64,000 nt of DNA from Metarhizium brunneum (GCF_013426205.1 NC_089426.1:1550001-1614000), one strand, 5' to 3'; numbered from the stretch's first letter, positions 33,222 to 45,715 are shown. Numbers and translations are program-made. Notes: generated by a model from the letters alone, not told the origin.

Positions 33222-34463
33222 ATGACAAGCAAACCCAAGGTCCTCCTCCTAGGAGAAATCGAACAGTAAGCACGCCTGCCCTCCAATCCATTCCACCAGC
33301 AATACATTCTACATCTCCAATCGCAAGCAAGCCAAGCTCACCCCTTTTCCCAGTGCACACACCGCATGGTCCCAAATCGCATCCATCGCCACCGTCCTCA
33401 CCCCCAAAGCCACCAACCGGACAGCCTTCATCACCGAATGCAAATCCGGCGCCTTCGACGGCGTCAGCGTCGCCTTCCGAACCTTTGACTCCTTCAGCAT
33501 AACAGGCAAGATTGACAACGAATTATGCGACGCGTTTCCCAAGACGCTCAAGTTCATGTGCCACAACGGTATGACCGCCCCCTTTCAACTCCCTCACAAA
33601 GCCCCTCCTAACGCCCTCACCAAGGCGCCGGCTACGACCAAGTCGACATCCAAGCATGCACAGCCCACTCGATCCGCGTGTCCAACACACCCACGGCCGT
33701 CGACGACGCCACCGCCGACGTCACAATCTGGCTGCTCATCGGCGCGCTGCGCAACTTCCCCGTCGGCATGGCGGCCCTCCGCGCCGGCGACTGGCGCGGC
33801 ACGACGCTCCCCAGACTCGGCCACGACCCGCAGGGCAAAGTCCTCGGCATCCTGGGCATGGGCGGCATCGGTAGGAACGTGGCCGCCAAGGCGCGCGCCT
33901 TCGGCATGGAGATTCGGTACCACAACCGCTCCCGGCTGTCGCCCGAGCTGGAAGACGGCGCAGAGTACGTCCCCCTTGAGAGGCTCCTGGCCGAGAGCGA
34001 CGTCCTGAGCCTCAATCTTCCTCTAAACGTGAGTCTTGCCCATTAGTGAACTGTTTGACTTACCCCCCCTTCTTTTGATTTGCCTCTTGGGCCGTTTGGG
34101 CGCTGAAACAAACGGTCGTAGCCTCACACTCGGCATACCATCTCCACGGACCAATTCGCCCTCATGAAGACCGGTATTGTTATTGTAAACACGGCCCGCG
34201 GGGCAGTCATGGATGAGGACGCGCTTGTCAAGGCCTTGGATTCCGGCAAAGTCGCCAGCGTGGGTCTAGACGTGTACGAGGAAGAGCCCAAGATTCACCC
34301 TGGTCTGATTGACAATCCAAACGTGCTTCTTGTTCCGCACATGGGGACGTGGACAGTCGAGACGCAAACCAAGATGGAGGAGTGGACTATTAGCAATGTC
34401 AAGCTGGCACTTGAACAAGGTGCCCTGAAGAGCATTGTCCCCGAGCAAAAGGATATGGCCTAG
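33222..34463 (+). CDS. D-isomer-specific 2-hydroxyacid dehydrogenase
   Basis: Four exons (33222-33265, 33354-33568, 33625-34028, 34122-34463) give 334 aa. NAD(P)-dependent reduction of 2-keto acids to D-2-hydroxy acids, of the glyoxylate/hydroxypyruvate-reductase-like branch. The nucleotide-binding site is LGILGMGGIGRNVAAKARAF. Catalytic residues lie in NTARGAVMDEDAL (Arg), DVYEEEP (Glu) and PHMGTWTVET (His). FMCHNGAGYDQVD is the family's substrate-side motif. The first exon (44 nt) was placed from MTSKPKVLLLGEIE, a normal N-terminus. Introns are GT-AG. No targeting signal, so cytosolic. The true substrate (glyoxylate, hydroxypyruvate or isocaproate) is not determinable. Confidence 0.92.
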
Positions 34464-35086
34464 ATGTCATTCGATTTGGCGACAAAGGTATTGGTCCCCT
34501 CGGTCCTAGTGTACATATAGACAGACCCCAATGGCAAAGACGCAATTAGATTACATATAGCTCATTTCACAGATGGGACGATGATACTGGCATCTTGTTC
34601 AGCATACTAAGCCATCGTTGTGAGGCTTGCTGTTATTATTGACGAGACCAACTAACTTCTATTGGCCGCGGTTGACGGGCCTGTTTCCGCCAACACGCCT
34701 CGAATCCGAGACTTTTCCTTTCCCTTCCGATACACATTTCCTCTTAGAACCTCGCCATGGGGGGATATCATATCTAGCAAAAAGAGCCAACGCCATTTTG
34801 TTGAAAAAGCACATCTTTTTTTTGCCGCCTCCTGTCCGCCCAGCGAGATGAGTCCCCGTCTTCTTTATAAATAGGGATGAGGATCTCAGATAAGCAACAA
34901 AATTTCATCAAATATGAAAAAAAAAAACCAAAAAAACCGAAAATACCGAAACTCTCCCAACCTGTATGCCATGCAAGTTTATGCTGTTGAATCCACAATT
35001 TTGCCCCATTGCCGTGATTGAACAACGGCGCAAGTCGTTACACGTAGGAATCCAGTTGAAGGACCCTTGGGTATGAATACATTAAA
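34464..35086. other. Convergent intergenic region
   Basis: 3' sides of the dehydrogenase and SAH hydrolase genes. An A-rich tract lies at 34916-34950. No gene. Confidence 0.55.
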
Positions 35087-36505
35087 TTAGTAGCGGTAGA
35101 TGTCACCCTTGAAAGGACCCTCAACGGTGAGGCCAAGGTATTCAGCCTGGACCTTGCTGAGGGTGCTGAGCTCAGCCTGGACATGGTCGAGGTGGAGACG
35201 AGCGACCTCCTCGTCGAGGATCTTGGGCAGGACATAGACGCCAACATCGAGCTTGCCAGTCTTGGCAAACTCAACATACTTCTTTCCGAAAGCCTCGTCG
35301 TTGGCCTTGTACAACATGATCTGGGCAAGGACCTGGTTGGTGAAGGAGCAAGACATGACGAAAGAGGAATGGCCGGTAGCACAGCCAAGGTTGACGAGAC
35401 GACCCTCGGCCAGCAGGATGATGTGCCGGCCGTTCTTCATCAAGAAGCGGTCAACCTGGGGCTTGATGTTCTGCACAGAGGCAGCGTTGGCCTTCAACCA
35501 GGCAACGTCAATCTCGATATCGAAGTGACCAATGTCTGAGAGGCATGTCAGTTAGTGGCTTTCACGTATTCGGAGCGTAGGTCGGGTTATGACGTGGAAC
35601 TTACTGCAGACAATGGCATCGTTGGGCATAGCCTCGAAGTGCTCGCCAGTCAGGATGTCACGGCAACCAGTGGTGGTGACAAAGATCTGACCAATCTTGG
35701 CGGCCTTCTCCATGGTGGTGACCTGGTAACCAGCCATGGCGGCCTGGAGGGCGTTGATGGGATCAATCTCGGTAACGATGACACGGGCACCCATGCCGTG
35801 CAGGGCCATGGCACAGCCCTTGCCGACATCACCGAAACCGGCCACAACAGCGACCTTGCCAGCAATCATGACATCGGTAGCGCGCTTGATACCGTCAACA
35901 AGGGACTCACGGCAACCGTACAAGTTGTCGAACTTGGACTTGGTGACGCTGTCGTTGACATTGATGGAGGGGACAAGCAGCTTGCCATCCTTGAGCATGC
36001 GGTAAAGGTGGTGGACACCAGTGGTGGTCTCCTCGGAGACACCAAAGCAGTCCTTGAGCATCTCAGGGTACTTGGTGTGGACAAGGCTGGTCAAGTCACC
36101 GCCATCGTCGAGGATCAGGTTGAGCTTGGCACCATCCTTGAAGGCGAGGAGCTGCTGCTCGAGACACCAGTTGTACTCCTCCTCAGTCTCTCCCTTCCAG
36201 GCAAAGACAGGGACACCGGCAGCGGCAATGGCAGCGGCGGCATGGTCCTGAGTGCTGAAGATGTTGCAGCTGGTCCAGGTGACTTCGGCACCAAGAGCAG
36301 TCAGGGTCTCGATGAGGACAGCGGTCTGGATAGTCATGTGCAGGCAGCCTGCAATGCGTGCGCCCTTGAGAGGCTGGTCTTGGGCGTACTTCTGACGGGT
36401 GGCCATGAGACCGGGCATCTCGTTCTCGGCGAGCTCGATCTCCTTGCGGCCAAAGGCGGCGAGAGACAGGTCAGCGACCTTGAACTTCTGAGCGGGAGCA
36501 GCCAT
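35087..36505 (-). CDS. SAH1: S-adenosyl-L-homocysteine hydrolase
   Basis: Hydrolyses S-adenosylhomocysteine to adenosine and homocysteine, removing the inhibitor of cellular methyltransferases. Two exons (36505-35605, 35535-35087) give 449 aa, full length for the family. Active-site residues seen by alignment to the known enzyme are Asp134 (ILDDGGDLT), Glu159 (SEETTTG), Lys189 and Asp193 (SVTKSKFDN), Cys198 (GCRE), with the NAD-binding GFGDVGKG at 223-230. The C-terminus [10 protein letters not shown] supplies the conserved end that contacts NAD of the neighbouring subunit. Strongly biased codons suggest high expression. A long open frame on the opposite strand is a by-product of this bias. 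Confidence 0.97.
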
Positions 36506-37884
36506 TGTAGTGGTGAGGATTGTGGTGATGGATGGGAGGAAGGGGAGACTTGGATGGAGGATAAGGAAGGAGGAGGAGGAAACGGAGGGAGAGGAGAGGA
36601 GAATATAAGTATGAGGTTTTTAGGTGGTGCTGACCTGACCAAACAGTCGAGCCGGTTCCTTCAAGGCCTTCAAGGTATGAGGACGAGGGGCCGAACTCAG
36701 CCAAGCACTTGAGGAGGGTGGCGGGGCTTGGAGGGGTCAAGCGCCGCAGTCAGAAACTTCAGTCAGACCTCGCCTGCACCAGTTGACAAGTGTGGCCACA
36801 GACGGCCCGCTGGTTCGCTGGTTCGTCGGCATCGGGCGGTGTGCGCCGCTGCGCAACCCACCAGACGCCAGTAATGAGGGGCAGCCATTCATTCATTGAT
36901 CAATGTTGAATTTTTTTTGAAGAAGCGGGGCAAAGCTCAAGTCTCGCAGCCAGCTGCTCTGAAACCTCACTTGTGTCCCCGGCAACGACGCCACGAAGGC
37001 CGATGAATGACGCGGTTCCCCATCCCATATCAGTCGTTGATCTGTCGAGACTTGGCTTTCATTTTAATATCTTTTTTCCCTCTGCATGCCAGGGCAATAT
37101 TTCGGACAGGGCGGCGTATCTCGAGCGCTTGATTCTGCCGCTGCCCCAGCCGCCCACCTCCGCCGGAAGCAGTGCGCCAACATACTCCGAGCCTCCCCCT
37201 CGCAAACAGCAACGTTTCGGACATTTCGCGGCTCCGTCAAAGTCGTCCGAGTTCCACAACCCCAGGACAGCCATCCTACTACGTTGATGAAGACTTAGTC
37301 CGGCCCGGATACAACTCTTTGCACACTGTCACCTCCTGTGTGGTATTTTTCGGTTGCTAATTGTAGCGCATCGTAGCCCGGTCCTGAATTTGCTAACCGC
37401 TCGCTTGTCATTGAATTCTCAAGTGTCAGGAATGAGACTTTTGCCCCATTTGCATCTCTAACCGCCTTGACACAGTGGCTTGCAGCAACCTGGCCCCATA
37501 GCCTTCTGTCCGAAATGTTGATTCGATATCAGTGAGATGCATGCTCTGCCTGCTGACAGAGGCTGTTATAACAACCATGTCTTGACAGCCCATTGCCCTG
37601 CCGGGAACTTGGACATACATCATAACCGCATGCGAGAGCTGAGGCATCATTATGGGCGGCTGTATCGACGAGAACAGAAACTTGCATAAAAATAAAAATA
37701 AAACACCATATAAATGGTTCTCTTGTCGCTAAATCTAGACAAAGAAAACTTCATTACATTCCCACAGTATCCGGAACGCCGCTAAATGCTACCCGCCAAA
37801 AGGTGCCATTTGCTTCCCAATTGTCCTCCTCTACTCTTTCATATAGTCCCAACTTCATTTCCCTTTTGCCCTTTCCAATCACAT
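36506..37884. other. Promoter region of SAH hydrolase and 3' region of eIF3h
   Basis: No gene recognised. A purine-rich stretch (GGAGG repeats) at 36535-36600 is the 5' leader of SAH hydrolase. Open frames near 37.0-37.3 kb are not protein-like. Confidence 0.5.
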
Positions 37885-39123
37885 TTACTGCGGCATCAGG
37901 TTCTCCCGTACGGCAAACATCTTGGTTGTCACGTTGGAGGTGAATCCATCCACTTGCTTGCTGTATTGCTCGACCTGCTTGGCGTTCAGCATACCCTCCA
38001 GTCGGCTCGGCTCCTGGGGCATCTTGAACAGTCGCTGCCACTCATCCTCGGGCAGAGGAGGCTGTTTGGCCACAGCACGCTGAGCATTCTCAGCCTTCCG
38101 CTTCGCCTGCCACTGCGAAATCTTGGCCTGCTCACGGGTGACTTGGCGTTGAAAGAACTGGAAGTTATTGAGGTCGGTGTAGTGGGACTCGATGCTCTCA
38201 AGGAGCAAGTCACACGTCTTCTCGAGGAAAGGATCAATGGAGAGGTCGAGGCTGTCGATAGAGGGATACAGGGGAGGTTTGACGGCGTCTCTCTTGAGGT
38301 CTGAAACTGAGTTGGGCTGCTCAATCTCCTCTTCGGCGGGAGGAGAAGGGATCTGGTGGAGGAACGAGGTGAGGAGGTGAGAGTTGTGCACGTTGATAGG
38401 CAGCTCAGCCAAAATATCGCGGAAAGTGAGCTTTGACTTTTGAAGGCTGTACTCGTAGATTAGTATTTTTGACCAGCAACACAATGTGGGGTTTTTGGGA
38501 TTATCTGGTAATATCCATACCTCTCAGTTGTGAACTTGCCCTCCTTGTATGCAGCCATAAAGGTGCTGGTGAGACGGAATGCCCGCAGAGTCAGGTTCCC
38601 CTGAGAGCTCTTGCTAGTATCGTAGACAAGCGCGACGGTTCGGTCGTTGTCCTTTTGGTAGTGGTACTGGTTCTCGATGAAGCCCATGTTGACAAAGTTG
38701 CCCATGGTGGCACTGGTATACCATCCAACATTGTTGGCGTCGACATTCACCTCCTTCAAGTGTCGGATCATCTCATTCTGGTAGGCAATGTTGGCCTTCT
38801 GTCGGGGAGCAGCGGCTGCGATCTGGGAGGTATCGTTTTGGTGGCCCTCGGTTACAGCGCCTTCGACGGTAGGGAACTGGAAAGTGTTGGTGATCTCGAG
38901 AACACCATTTTGATCCATACCAACAATAGATCCTGTCGCAACAGTGGGAAACGTCGAGGAGCAGTGCTTGGCAATTTTCATGATCACCTGTTATTCCCTC
39001 GGAATCAGCAAGTCGTCCAGCATGCAGCATATGAGCGAGGTGGGGCTCGCTGGGAAATTTACAACTTACCAATGCCTCGACCTGGACGGTCTGGAAAGGC
39101 GCATCTTTCAAAGCGTCGCTCAT
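37885..39123 (-). CDS. eif3h: Translation initiation factor eIF3 subunit h
   Basis: MPN-domain subunit of eIF3, which binds the 40S ribosome during initiation; present in filamentous fungi but lost in budding yeast. Three exons (39123-39070, 38987-38521, 38446-37885) give 360 aa. The MPN domain covers about 10-160, with [31 protein letters not shown] and [11 protein letters not shown]; the metal-binding JAMM residues are not conserved, as expected for this non-catalytic subunit. [21 protein letters not shown] is a signature of eIF3h. The third exon starts after CAG at 38447; a closer AG 5 bp upstream would break the frame. The C-terminal third is helical and charged. Confidence 0.94.
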
Positions 39124-39742
39124 CTTGTCCGATTTATCTGAAGACACGTGTCGAATGCCGTAGGTCACGAGCAGGAGCTATCGCGAGTATGCGGGCGGTT
39201 TAGATAATGGCGAGATCGCTTCGTGGATTGAATATCGAACTTTTCGCGTGTCCGATTTGTGGGCGTTGTGGGTTGGAAGCGGTGAAAGCCGGCAGAACAT
39301 GGTGGGGGGCAGACTTGGGTAGAGTCAGCCTCGACAGTTCGGTGCAGCTGCTGTGCAAGCTTGTACTTTTCACGTCACTCGTTCAGGGCACCAACGAACT
39401 TACAAGCTGCGGCCATCAAATTGACATACGACATTAGCTGCAGATAAGTGCTGCCATCAGTTTCTGTTAACCATAGACGAATAGGATATCTCTTTCTATC
39501 AAATATACATCAATCAGTCAAGTTTCTCAGTACTGCAGTCGATGAAAGCGCAACCGTTACTCCATCCATGCTCACTACAGAATGCGCTGAAAATCATCGC
39601 AGACGCCCGCTATGTGCAATAAATCAACATCTCAATCGTGACGTCTGCTTGGCTAACTTCCAAGTTTTTCATTATCATCATTATGCACTGCCCTTTTCTT
39701 TGTTGCTGTTGCACCACTAACTAGGTGATGCAGCTTCCAACT
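39124..39742. other. Spacer between eIF3h and UPF0643 genes
   Basis: Promoter of eIF3h. No gene recognised. Confidence 0.55.
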
Positions 39743-40456
39743 TTACTCCCATTCGGTGATTTCCCAGCCGTCAACATTGTCGCGCACAGTCAAACGGTGC
39801 TGGTCAATCTTCCAGTAGGCGTAAAGAGAACGCGTGGCGCTAGCAGCCTTACGATGAGCCGGACCCCTCCCACCTTCTAAAGCATCTTCTCGGGATCTCC
39901 AGACACAGGTAGCCAGGTTTCGCAGTTCAGCATCAGGTGATCCAAACCAGTATCTATCTTCAAGTCAGCATTGGGACGATGAGAAACGGGTGGATTTCAG
40001 CGATCTGCAGACGCACTTGAGGAAGCCTCCGCTGGCAACAGCTTCGGCATGTGCAGCTTTATCCAGTTCACCAAGATGACTGTAATCCGTGCTGGGTTTG
40101 ATCTGAGAACGAAAGGCGACGATATAGAATGATGTCTCTTTGAAACCCTTGCCGGAGTTTTGAACGAGCTGCTTCAGTTCGTCGAGAACCTCTGGCCAGT
40201 TGAACGACTCAGTGTACGGCGCAGTTGCATAGTCCTCACGAACAGCCTGGAGGCGTGCTAAGGCTAGCGAAATAAAGGCGTTTTCACTGTCGAGTGATTC
40301 CAAGTCTAGGAGATGTTCAGTGTCAACATAGGGAGACTGAACAATAAACCGTTGCCCAGTCAATGCATGGTTGCGAAGCGCAGAAATGGCGTCCTTCTCC
40401 TTGGTAAAACTAGGAACGTCAGCGGGCAGTGCAGCTTTCAGTCCTTGAGCAGCCAT
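39743..40456 (-). CDS. UPF0643 family protein
   Basis: Two exons (40456-40017, 39953-39743) give 216 aa. Matches the uncharacterised fungal UPF0643 family by the segments FIVQSPYVDTEHLLDLESLD, LQAVREDYATAPYTESFNW, FYIVAFRSQIKPSTDYSHLG and, after the intron, YWFGSPDAELRNLATCVWRS and SLYAYWKIDQHRLTV. The intron (GTGCGT to TAG) joins AA and A to make Lys, restoring GGFLKYWFG. The function of the family is unknown; the YWFG...CVWRS pattern resembles a dimeric alpha/beta-barrel fold. No targeting signal. Family call fairly sure from memory of its conserved N-terminus. Confidence 0.85.
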
Positions 40457-41729
40457 GTTGATGAGAGCGGGGTGTTTCAGCAGCGACTTTTACAACGGGA
40501 TCGGCCTTAGGGGAGGAGTCAATAATGATGAAAGAATGACTACGCAGTTATGCCGAACGCTGGTAGAGGCTACTAAACGAATGGTCTACAAGGAAAGGGG
40601 AAAAAAGAGAGAGACATTGGGAAATGTGTGGGAAATACTCCTGCCATTTAAGCAAGACGGAAGGAGGGATAGCTGGCAGCAGCAACTGGCAGTACTAACA
40701 TTTTCTGGGCACACACCGCTTTGGCATGGCAAATCCTCGTCAGAAATAACGACACGAGAAGCTAGGACTCAGTCATGTCAGCAAACCTCCCGGTGTCAAC
40801 CCGCATGGCGCTGGGGCAAGGATTAACTTTGTATCAGCTGACCAGTCACCGTGGCTGATAGAGTCTCAGTACCGATGAGGACGTCGGAGTCGAATATTTC
40901 GCAATTCTCGGACTAGCAAAGCCAAGAAAATTGATCCGTGCCGGGTGGCTTGGCGGATCCCCCATGAAACTCGAGTCAAGTGGCTGTCAGTCACATTCGC
41001 CTTTTGGTGGAAACAGTCCTCCGGCCGACACCGGTGCGAACTGCCGTCGCCGTTGGATAACGATGAGCGACGGATACGGCGAACACACAATATCTTCTGT
41101 TACTCCTATCGAGTGCTCTTTACCTCGTCCAGCGATAACGGATCTAGGTTCGGCTACAGAATTCCGATCAAATACAAACGTCAAGCCCGGGGACCGGGTT
41201 CCTGCACGCTGGCGTGGCCGGCTCATTGCCCCAGGCCTAGTTAGTCGTTAGATTTCCGTCCTTGTGGGTCCTGCCGCCGGCACGACACTTGACCCTGGAT
41301 CACACCACCGCACCATTTCACAACAGGCAATTGCATAAGCCACGCGAGAATCTAATAAGAGACACTAATAGAAACGTAAGTACTATCAACTGAAACAACG
41401 GACCATACAGATGTCCTTACGAGCGGTTCTAAATTTTTACAGTGCGTCATGCAGCATGAAATTCTCCGAGGCCTTCGCTCATCCTTCATCAATTCGCAAG
41501 GCTGACGCTGACCTCCCCCCTTGGGCATCTTCAGATTGCCACACGCTCTCTTCTGCACTCTTCTCTCCGGTCGGCAGTCTCCATGTTATCGCCATGACTC
41601 CAAACTCTGGACTCAGCTATACCCTCATATTCTCGAACGTGTGTCGATCGGACTCCATGAGAGCATGAATTAGTTTCAACACAGAAACGCCGAAATGATG
41701 TCAGTACATGCCGAGGGTCGATATGAGAT
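40457..41729. other. Spacer between UPF0643 and GH76 genes
   Basis: Promoter of UPF0643 and 3' region of the mannanase gene. Several short open frames on both strands but none protein-like. No RNA gene recognised. Confidence 0.5.
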
Positions 41730-42827
41730 CTAGGCAACTCGAACTGCCGCCACCAAGACATCCAGAGCACTCCCATGAGAGGCGCCATTGGCAGCAATGA
41801 CAGGTCCTGTCCACGCAACGCCCATTTTGTTGGTGTCATCACGGTCTTTGTTCCATACTGAGTCAGCGTTCTTCAAGATGAAAGCCCTGATATCTCCATC
41901 TTTGAGAGCCTGATTCAAATATCCCAAGTTTCGGACGAAGACTCCCTTGAATTGCTTGCCGTCGAATCCGCAGGCCTCATTTTGCGTCTCGCATTTATCT
42001 ATCTCGACCAGGATGCCGTCCTTATTGGAGAGCGCCTGAATGGCTGCCATAGCTAAAGTTCTGGCAGTGTCAAGGACGCCGGCGCCCAGTAGAGAGTCTC
42101 TCGAAAGTTCGGTCAACCCCCCCAATATTACACCTTGATTTACGGACCAAGTTTGTGAGCCATTGTTCTTGCAGTTTGAATCGAGACCGTCATTAATCAG
42201 ATTCTGGCTATTAATCATACCGCTCTTCTGGAACCAGTGCCACTCATCTTTTGCAATCTGAGCGTACGTTCGGTTGGTAGGAATGCGATTAGCCAATGAA
42301 ACAGCAACTGTAATATGAAGTTCGTTGGCAATTGCGTTAACATATTCGCGATCCTTGTTCCAAAAAATCCCGCCTTTGCAAGGAGTACCACGGCCGGTTT
42401 GCATAGTATTAAAAATGTCGGCCGCCGTCTCAAGATAGCTCGCATCTCTTGTTGCGTCATACGAGTGAATTAGCCCCAAGGCCCACCAGCCTTCGTCATC
42501 GTAAAACTGGTTAACGAAACCAGGGAACTTTTTGGGGGCATTTTTTACTGTGTTGCCTATGGTGTTGGCGATGCCCAGTGACTTTGCGGCGCCAGGCTGC
42601 AAGACGGCAAAGTCAGCGAGGGTTGTGAGGGCATTGGCACTTTGCCACCAAGCATCATCCCACAAACCGGTGTCTTGCTTGTACCAGTTACTGTTGAGAG
42701 CCTTGATGGCAGTGGATGCTTCCCGGGTATACTGTGCCTTGGTAGCAGACTGCACTTCTTTGGCGAAGAAGGAAGAAGCGAGGGCTAGGTACGAGGCTAA
42801 GCCTGTGATTGAACACTTTGACATCAT
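41730..42827 (-). CDS. Secreted GH76 endo-1,6-alpha-mannanase
   Basis: Single exon, 365 aa from ATG 42827. The N-terminus is a signal peptide (ITGLASYLALASSFFA). GH76 features are clear: NWYKQDTGLWDDAWWQSANA near the start, the catalytic pair Asp110-Asp111 in QFYDDEGWWALGLI, CKGGIFWNKDREYVNAIANE and TWSVNQGVILGGLTEL. The family cleaves alpha-1,6-mannan backbones; Dfg5/Dcw1 members act on cell-wall GPI proteins at the membrane. This copy has no hydrophobic C-terminal GPI signal, so it is more likely freely secreted. An in-frame ATG at 42890 would put 21 residues before the signal peptide and is less likely. Full length, no defects. Confidence 0.93.
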   Translation of the reverse strand: MMSKCSITGLASYLALASSFFAKEVQSATKAQYTREASTAIKALNSNWYKQDTGLWDDAWWQSANALTTLADFAVLQPGAAKSLGIANTIGNTVKNAPKKFPGFVNQFYDDEGWWALGLIHSYDATRDASYLETAADIFNTMQTGRGTPCKGGIFWNKDREYVNAIANELHITVAVSLANRIPTNRTYAQIAKDEWHWFQKSGMINSQNLINDGLDSNCKNNGSQTWSVNQGVILGGLTELSRDSLLGAGVLDTARTLAMAAIQALSNKDGILVEIDKCETQNEACGFDGKQFKGVFVRNLGYLNQALKDGDIRAFILKNADSVWNKDRDDTNKMGVAWTGPVIAANGASHGSALDVLVAAVRVA

Positions 42828-44244
42828 GTGGAAAGGTGGAAGGCTGGATCTCAGAATATATGGAACTTGAGAAGGAGGATAACGATACAAAAAGCTTCAC
42901 AAATTTAGACGAGCGAAGTTGCGGTTCGAATGAAGCGTGTGGCAGCTATATAGATGGCCTCTCGACTACAGCATCTCTAGTCAACACAGATCAGCGATGC
43001 TGTCTCGAACTATGCTTTGTTCTGTTTCAAAATGCGAAGCTGTACATCGAGGCCACGCTAAGGAGAGATAGATGGAAGACAAAATGGATCGACTCAAACC
43101 GACCATGACTGTGCCGGCCAATACTACCATTCCCTGTCAAAACCAAGCTACGATGCAAACAAAGCGCCCATCCATGACATACGTAAAAATTATACCCCAT
43201 AGTGAGGGATGGATACCTTGGACCTTTGTTTGATTGACCACACTTGCGGGACTGTTGACGCTGAGAGATTCATGATATATGACAGAGCTCGAGGGCTCAG
43301 ACTAAGCGCCACAACCCCAAGGGCGGCTTCTCGGAAATAGGACATTTTGAAGGCATCATCGAGGATTTAGCTAGGCGGTTGGGCGGCTCAATTTGAGTCA
43401 TGGGTAGTTGGACGATCTCAACCGCCCTTGCGATCAGTTGTCAGTAGGCTTCGGCCGGTTCATGCTGATCGTCGAGGGCGATCAGCACGGATGTCTTAGT
43501 TGAGCCTGGCTTCAGTCTCAACTCACGGACACGTATGACGAGCATGACGAATAACAAGAACGAATTGATATGGGTATGTCTGAGTACCTACAACCCCTCC
43601 TTGGGTCCAAAGTTTAATAACATAGCATAGTTGTGTTGTAATCTGTCGCCTGTATACTGCTTTGCAGAAGTCAGACAAGAATAACAAAGAATAACGTTAC
43701 TGGCTCTGGAAACCGGAAACAAAGAGCAACTTGCATAAGGCGCTACTCCGTTGTTTCAAGTGCAACAAAGAGCCTTAAGCAAAAACACCGCCAAGTTACT
43801 TTGCGGGGCAGCCACCTGAAAGCTTGAGCCAACTTTAGAAACTAATACACGATAATGGTCCCATTTCGAATTGCCGGAGTTCTCGAGATCTGGTCCATCC
43901 ATCATGTGAATCCCTTGGCACATTGGCATCTTGACCCTGTCACATGGAGCCTTCCGACCTATTTAGCCTCTTCTGCAATACCTCTAGGTGCCTCGAATAC
44001 AGCTACGAGCCCAATGCTCACATATCGACTGACATCCTGGTGCAGACACATGGTGCGATGTGATTCGAGCCACTTCAACACTGAGTAGCGTCAGGGTAAC
44101 ATCGCTAATCTCTCAACTTGTCTTGTATACTTCCCTTTGGCGGGTGCTCTTCCAACGTCTACGGGAGCATGAGTAGAAGTGGCATATGGCTGGGGTGTTT
44201 TCTCGCCCCATTATCTGTAACTCCAAGTCACAATTGTCCAACCA
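42828..44244. other. Long spacer upstream of GH76 gene
   Basis: 1.4 kb without a recognisable gene. The region 43100-43850 has neither long open frames nor repeats that I can name. Confidence 0.5.
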
Positions 44245-45263
44245 TCACAACGCCGCCAAATCATCGCCATCCATGCCGCTCTTTCTCCGCCGCAACCACA
44301 GCTTGACACCATCATACGCCCCCAAGTACAACGAACTCCCCAACGCCGTCCACCCGGAACGGAACAGCGCGCCGCGAAAGAAACCCACGAGCCCTCGCTC
44401 GTTGTAGATCTGCCTCGTCACCGTCCACGAGGCCACTCCCCCATTCTTCCCTCCACCCTCACCGCTCCGACAACCCGGCCTCGCCGCCGTGAGCATCATC
44501 CTCGTCTTCACAACATCACTCGGCGTGGTGACCCATGCCGCAACAGACCCGGCGGCCCCCGCACTCGCACCCGCGATCAAACCCGTCTCCAGAACCCCCC
44601 TCTCCTGGCTGCCTCGCTGACGTCTCCTCTCCCAAGCCCACGAGCGCAGGTGCTCGAAAATCGGAAACTGCAGCGCTGTAAATGGCAAGTTGCGCGCTAC
44701 AAGCGCCGTGTACCCCGTGAACAGCCTTCTCGGTGCGTTGCCAGCGGCAAGCTGCCTCCAGGCCTGAAGGGACGTGGACGTGCGTGACTTGGTACGGTCC
44801 TCACGGAGAATTTGGGCGTTTTGCTTGATGACTTCTGCGGGGGCAAGCACCAGACACGATGCCAGTTCGGCGGTCGCCGAGGCGGATGCATGGACGAGGG
44901 ATTGATGCAGGGGCAGGTTACCGATGACAGCTTTGGCCTTTTCGTACGTTGAGAAGAAGAGACCGGCTGCAAAGGTAAGTATGTGTGTTCGATGAGGGTG
45001 AGCGTGGATTGGGGCAATACCTGCCGGGAGTGTGGCCAGGACCACGCTCCCTATCCCTTGGTACAAGCCCCTGGGGGCCAGTGCTTTCCGACTGGAAGTC
45101 CCATATGCTGAGAGGTAGTCTTGGCTTTGGTACCGGGTCTTGAGGGTGTCAAGCGGATAAACGAGGACGTCGACGGTGAATGCGGCGACGGCGCCGGCCT
45201 GCAGGCGTTAGATTGTGTGTATTGAGTCGGTAGAGTTGGGACGCGTACGGCGTATATTTCCAT
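44245..45263 (-). CDS. Mitochondrial carrier (SLC25 family)
   Basis: Three exons (45263-45249, 45198-45021, 44966-44245) give 304 aa. The three carrier repeats show their PxD/ExxK signatures: YPLDTLKTR, APAEVIKQN and TPSDVVKTR, each with a following second helix, as in inner-membrane transporters. The layout and GLFFSTYEKAK resemble the S-adenosylmethionine carrier (Pet8/SLC25A26) clade, but the substrate cannot be fixed from sequence alone. The first coding exon is only 15 nt (MEIYA); an in-frame TAG lies upstream, so no longer N-terminus is possible in that exon. Repeat 3 carries an extra Gly-rich loop (SGEGGGKNGG). Introns are GT-AG. Confidence 0.9.
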
Positions 45264-45715
45264 TATACCATGGCTTTCCTGCTGCAAAATACGTCGTAGC
45301 TGTCTCTATGCACGTGCGATATGTCTATTCACGGTGGTTAAGCGCCGTGAGGTGGTGAGTTCAGGTGGTGTTGATGATGGTCGATATATGACATCATCAA
45401 CTTGCAGGACCACACAACACCAGACTACAATCGATATAAGACGACGAGACGTCTCCAAATAGTCATTACCATCAATCAATATATGCATGCTAATACCTAT
45501 GCCCGACACACGCTCACATCGCATACTGCCCCAAAGTCCCATGCGAGTCTCCGCCGAACCATACATTAACCAAGCTAAATGTTGCTTTGCGCATTCCTCT
45601 ATAATAGTTCTATGCCATGCCCAAATCCAGACCAAACCAAGTAAAGGAAACAAAGGATACACATTCATTTTCTTTTGTAAAAGAAAAAAAAACCAAATGC
45701 AATCCTTCGGCATAA
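45264..45715. other. Spacer between carrier and phosphatase genes
   Basis: Promoter of the carrier and 3' region of PTC7. No gene recognised. Confidence 0.55.

Noticed and set aside
35555..36712. 385-codon open frame on the plus strand opposite SAH hydrolase
   Set aside because: Antisense of a gene with strong codon bias; Gly/Asp/Leu-rich shadow product with no independent support.
43100..44240. Possible tRNA or 5S rRNA gene
   Set aside because: No A-box/B-box pair with a foldable cloverleaf and no 5S core found by eye; other spacers gave the same result. A tRNA scan would settle it.
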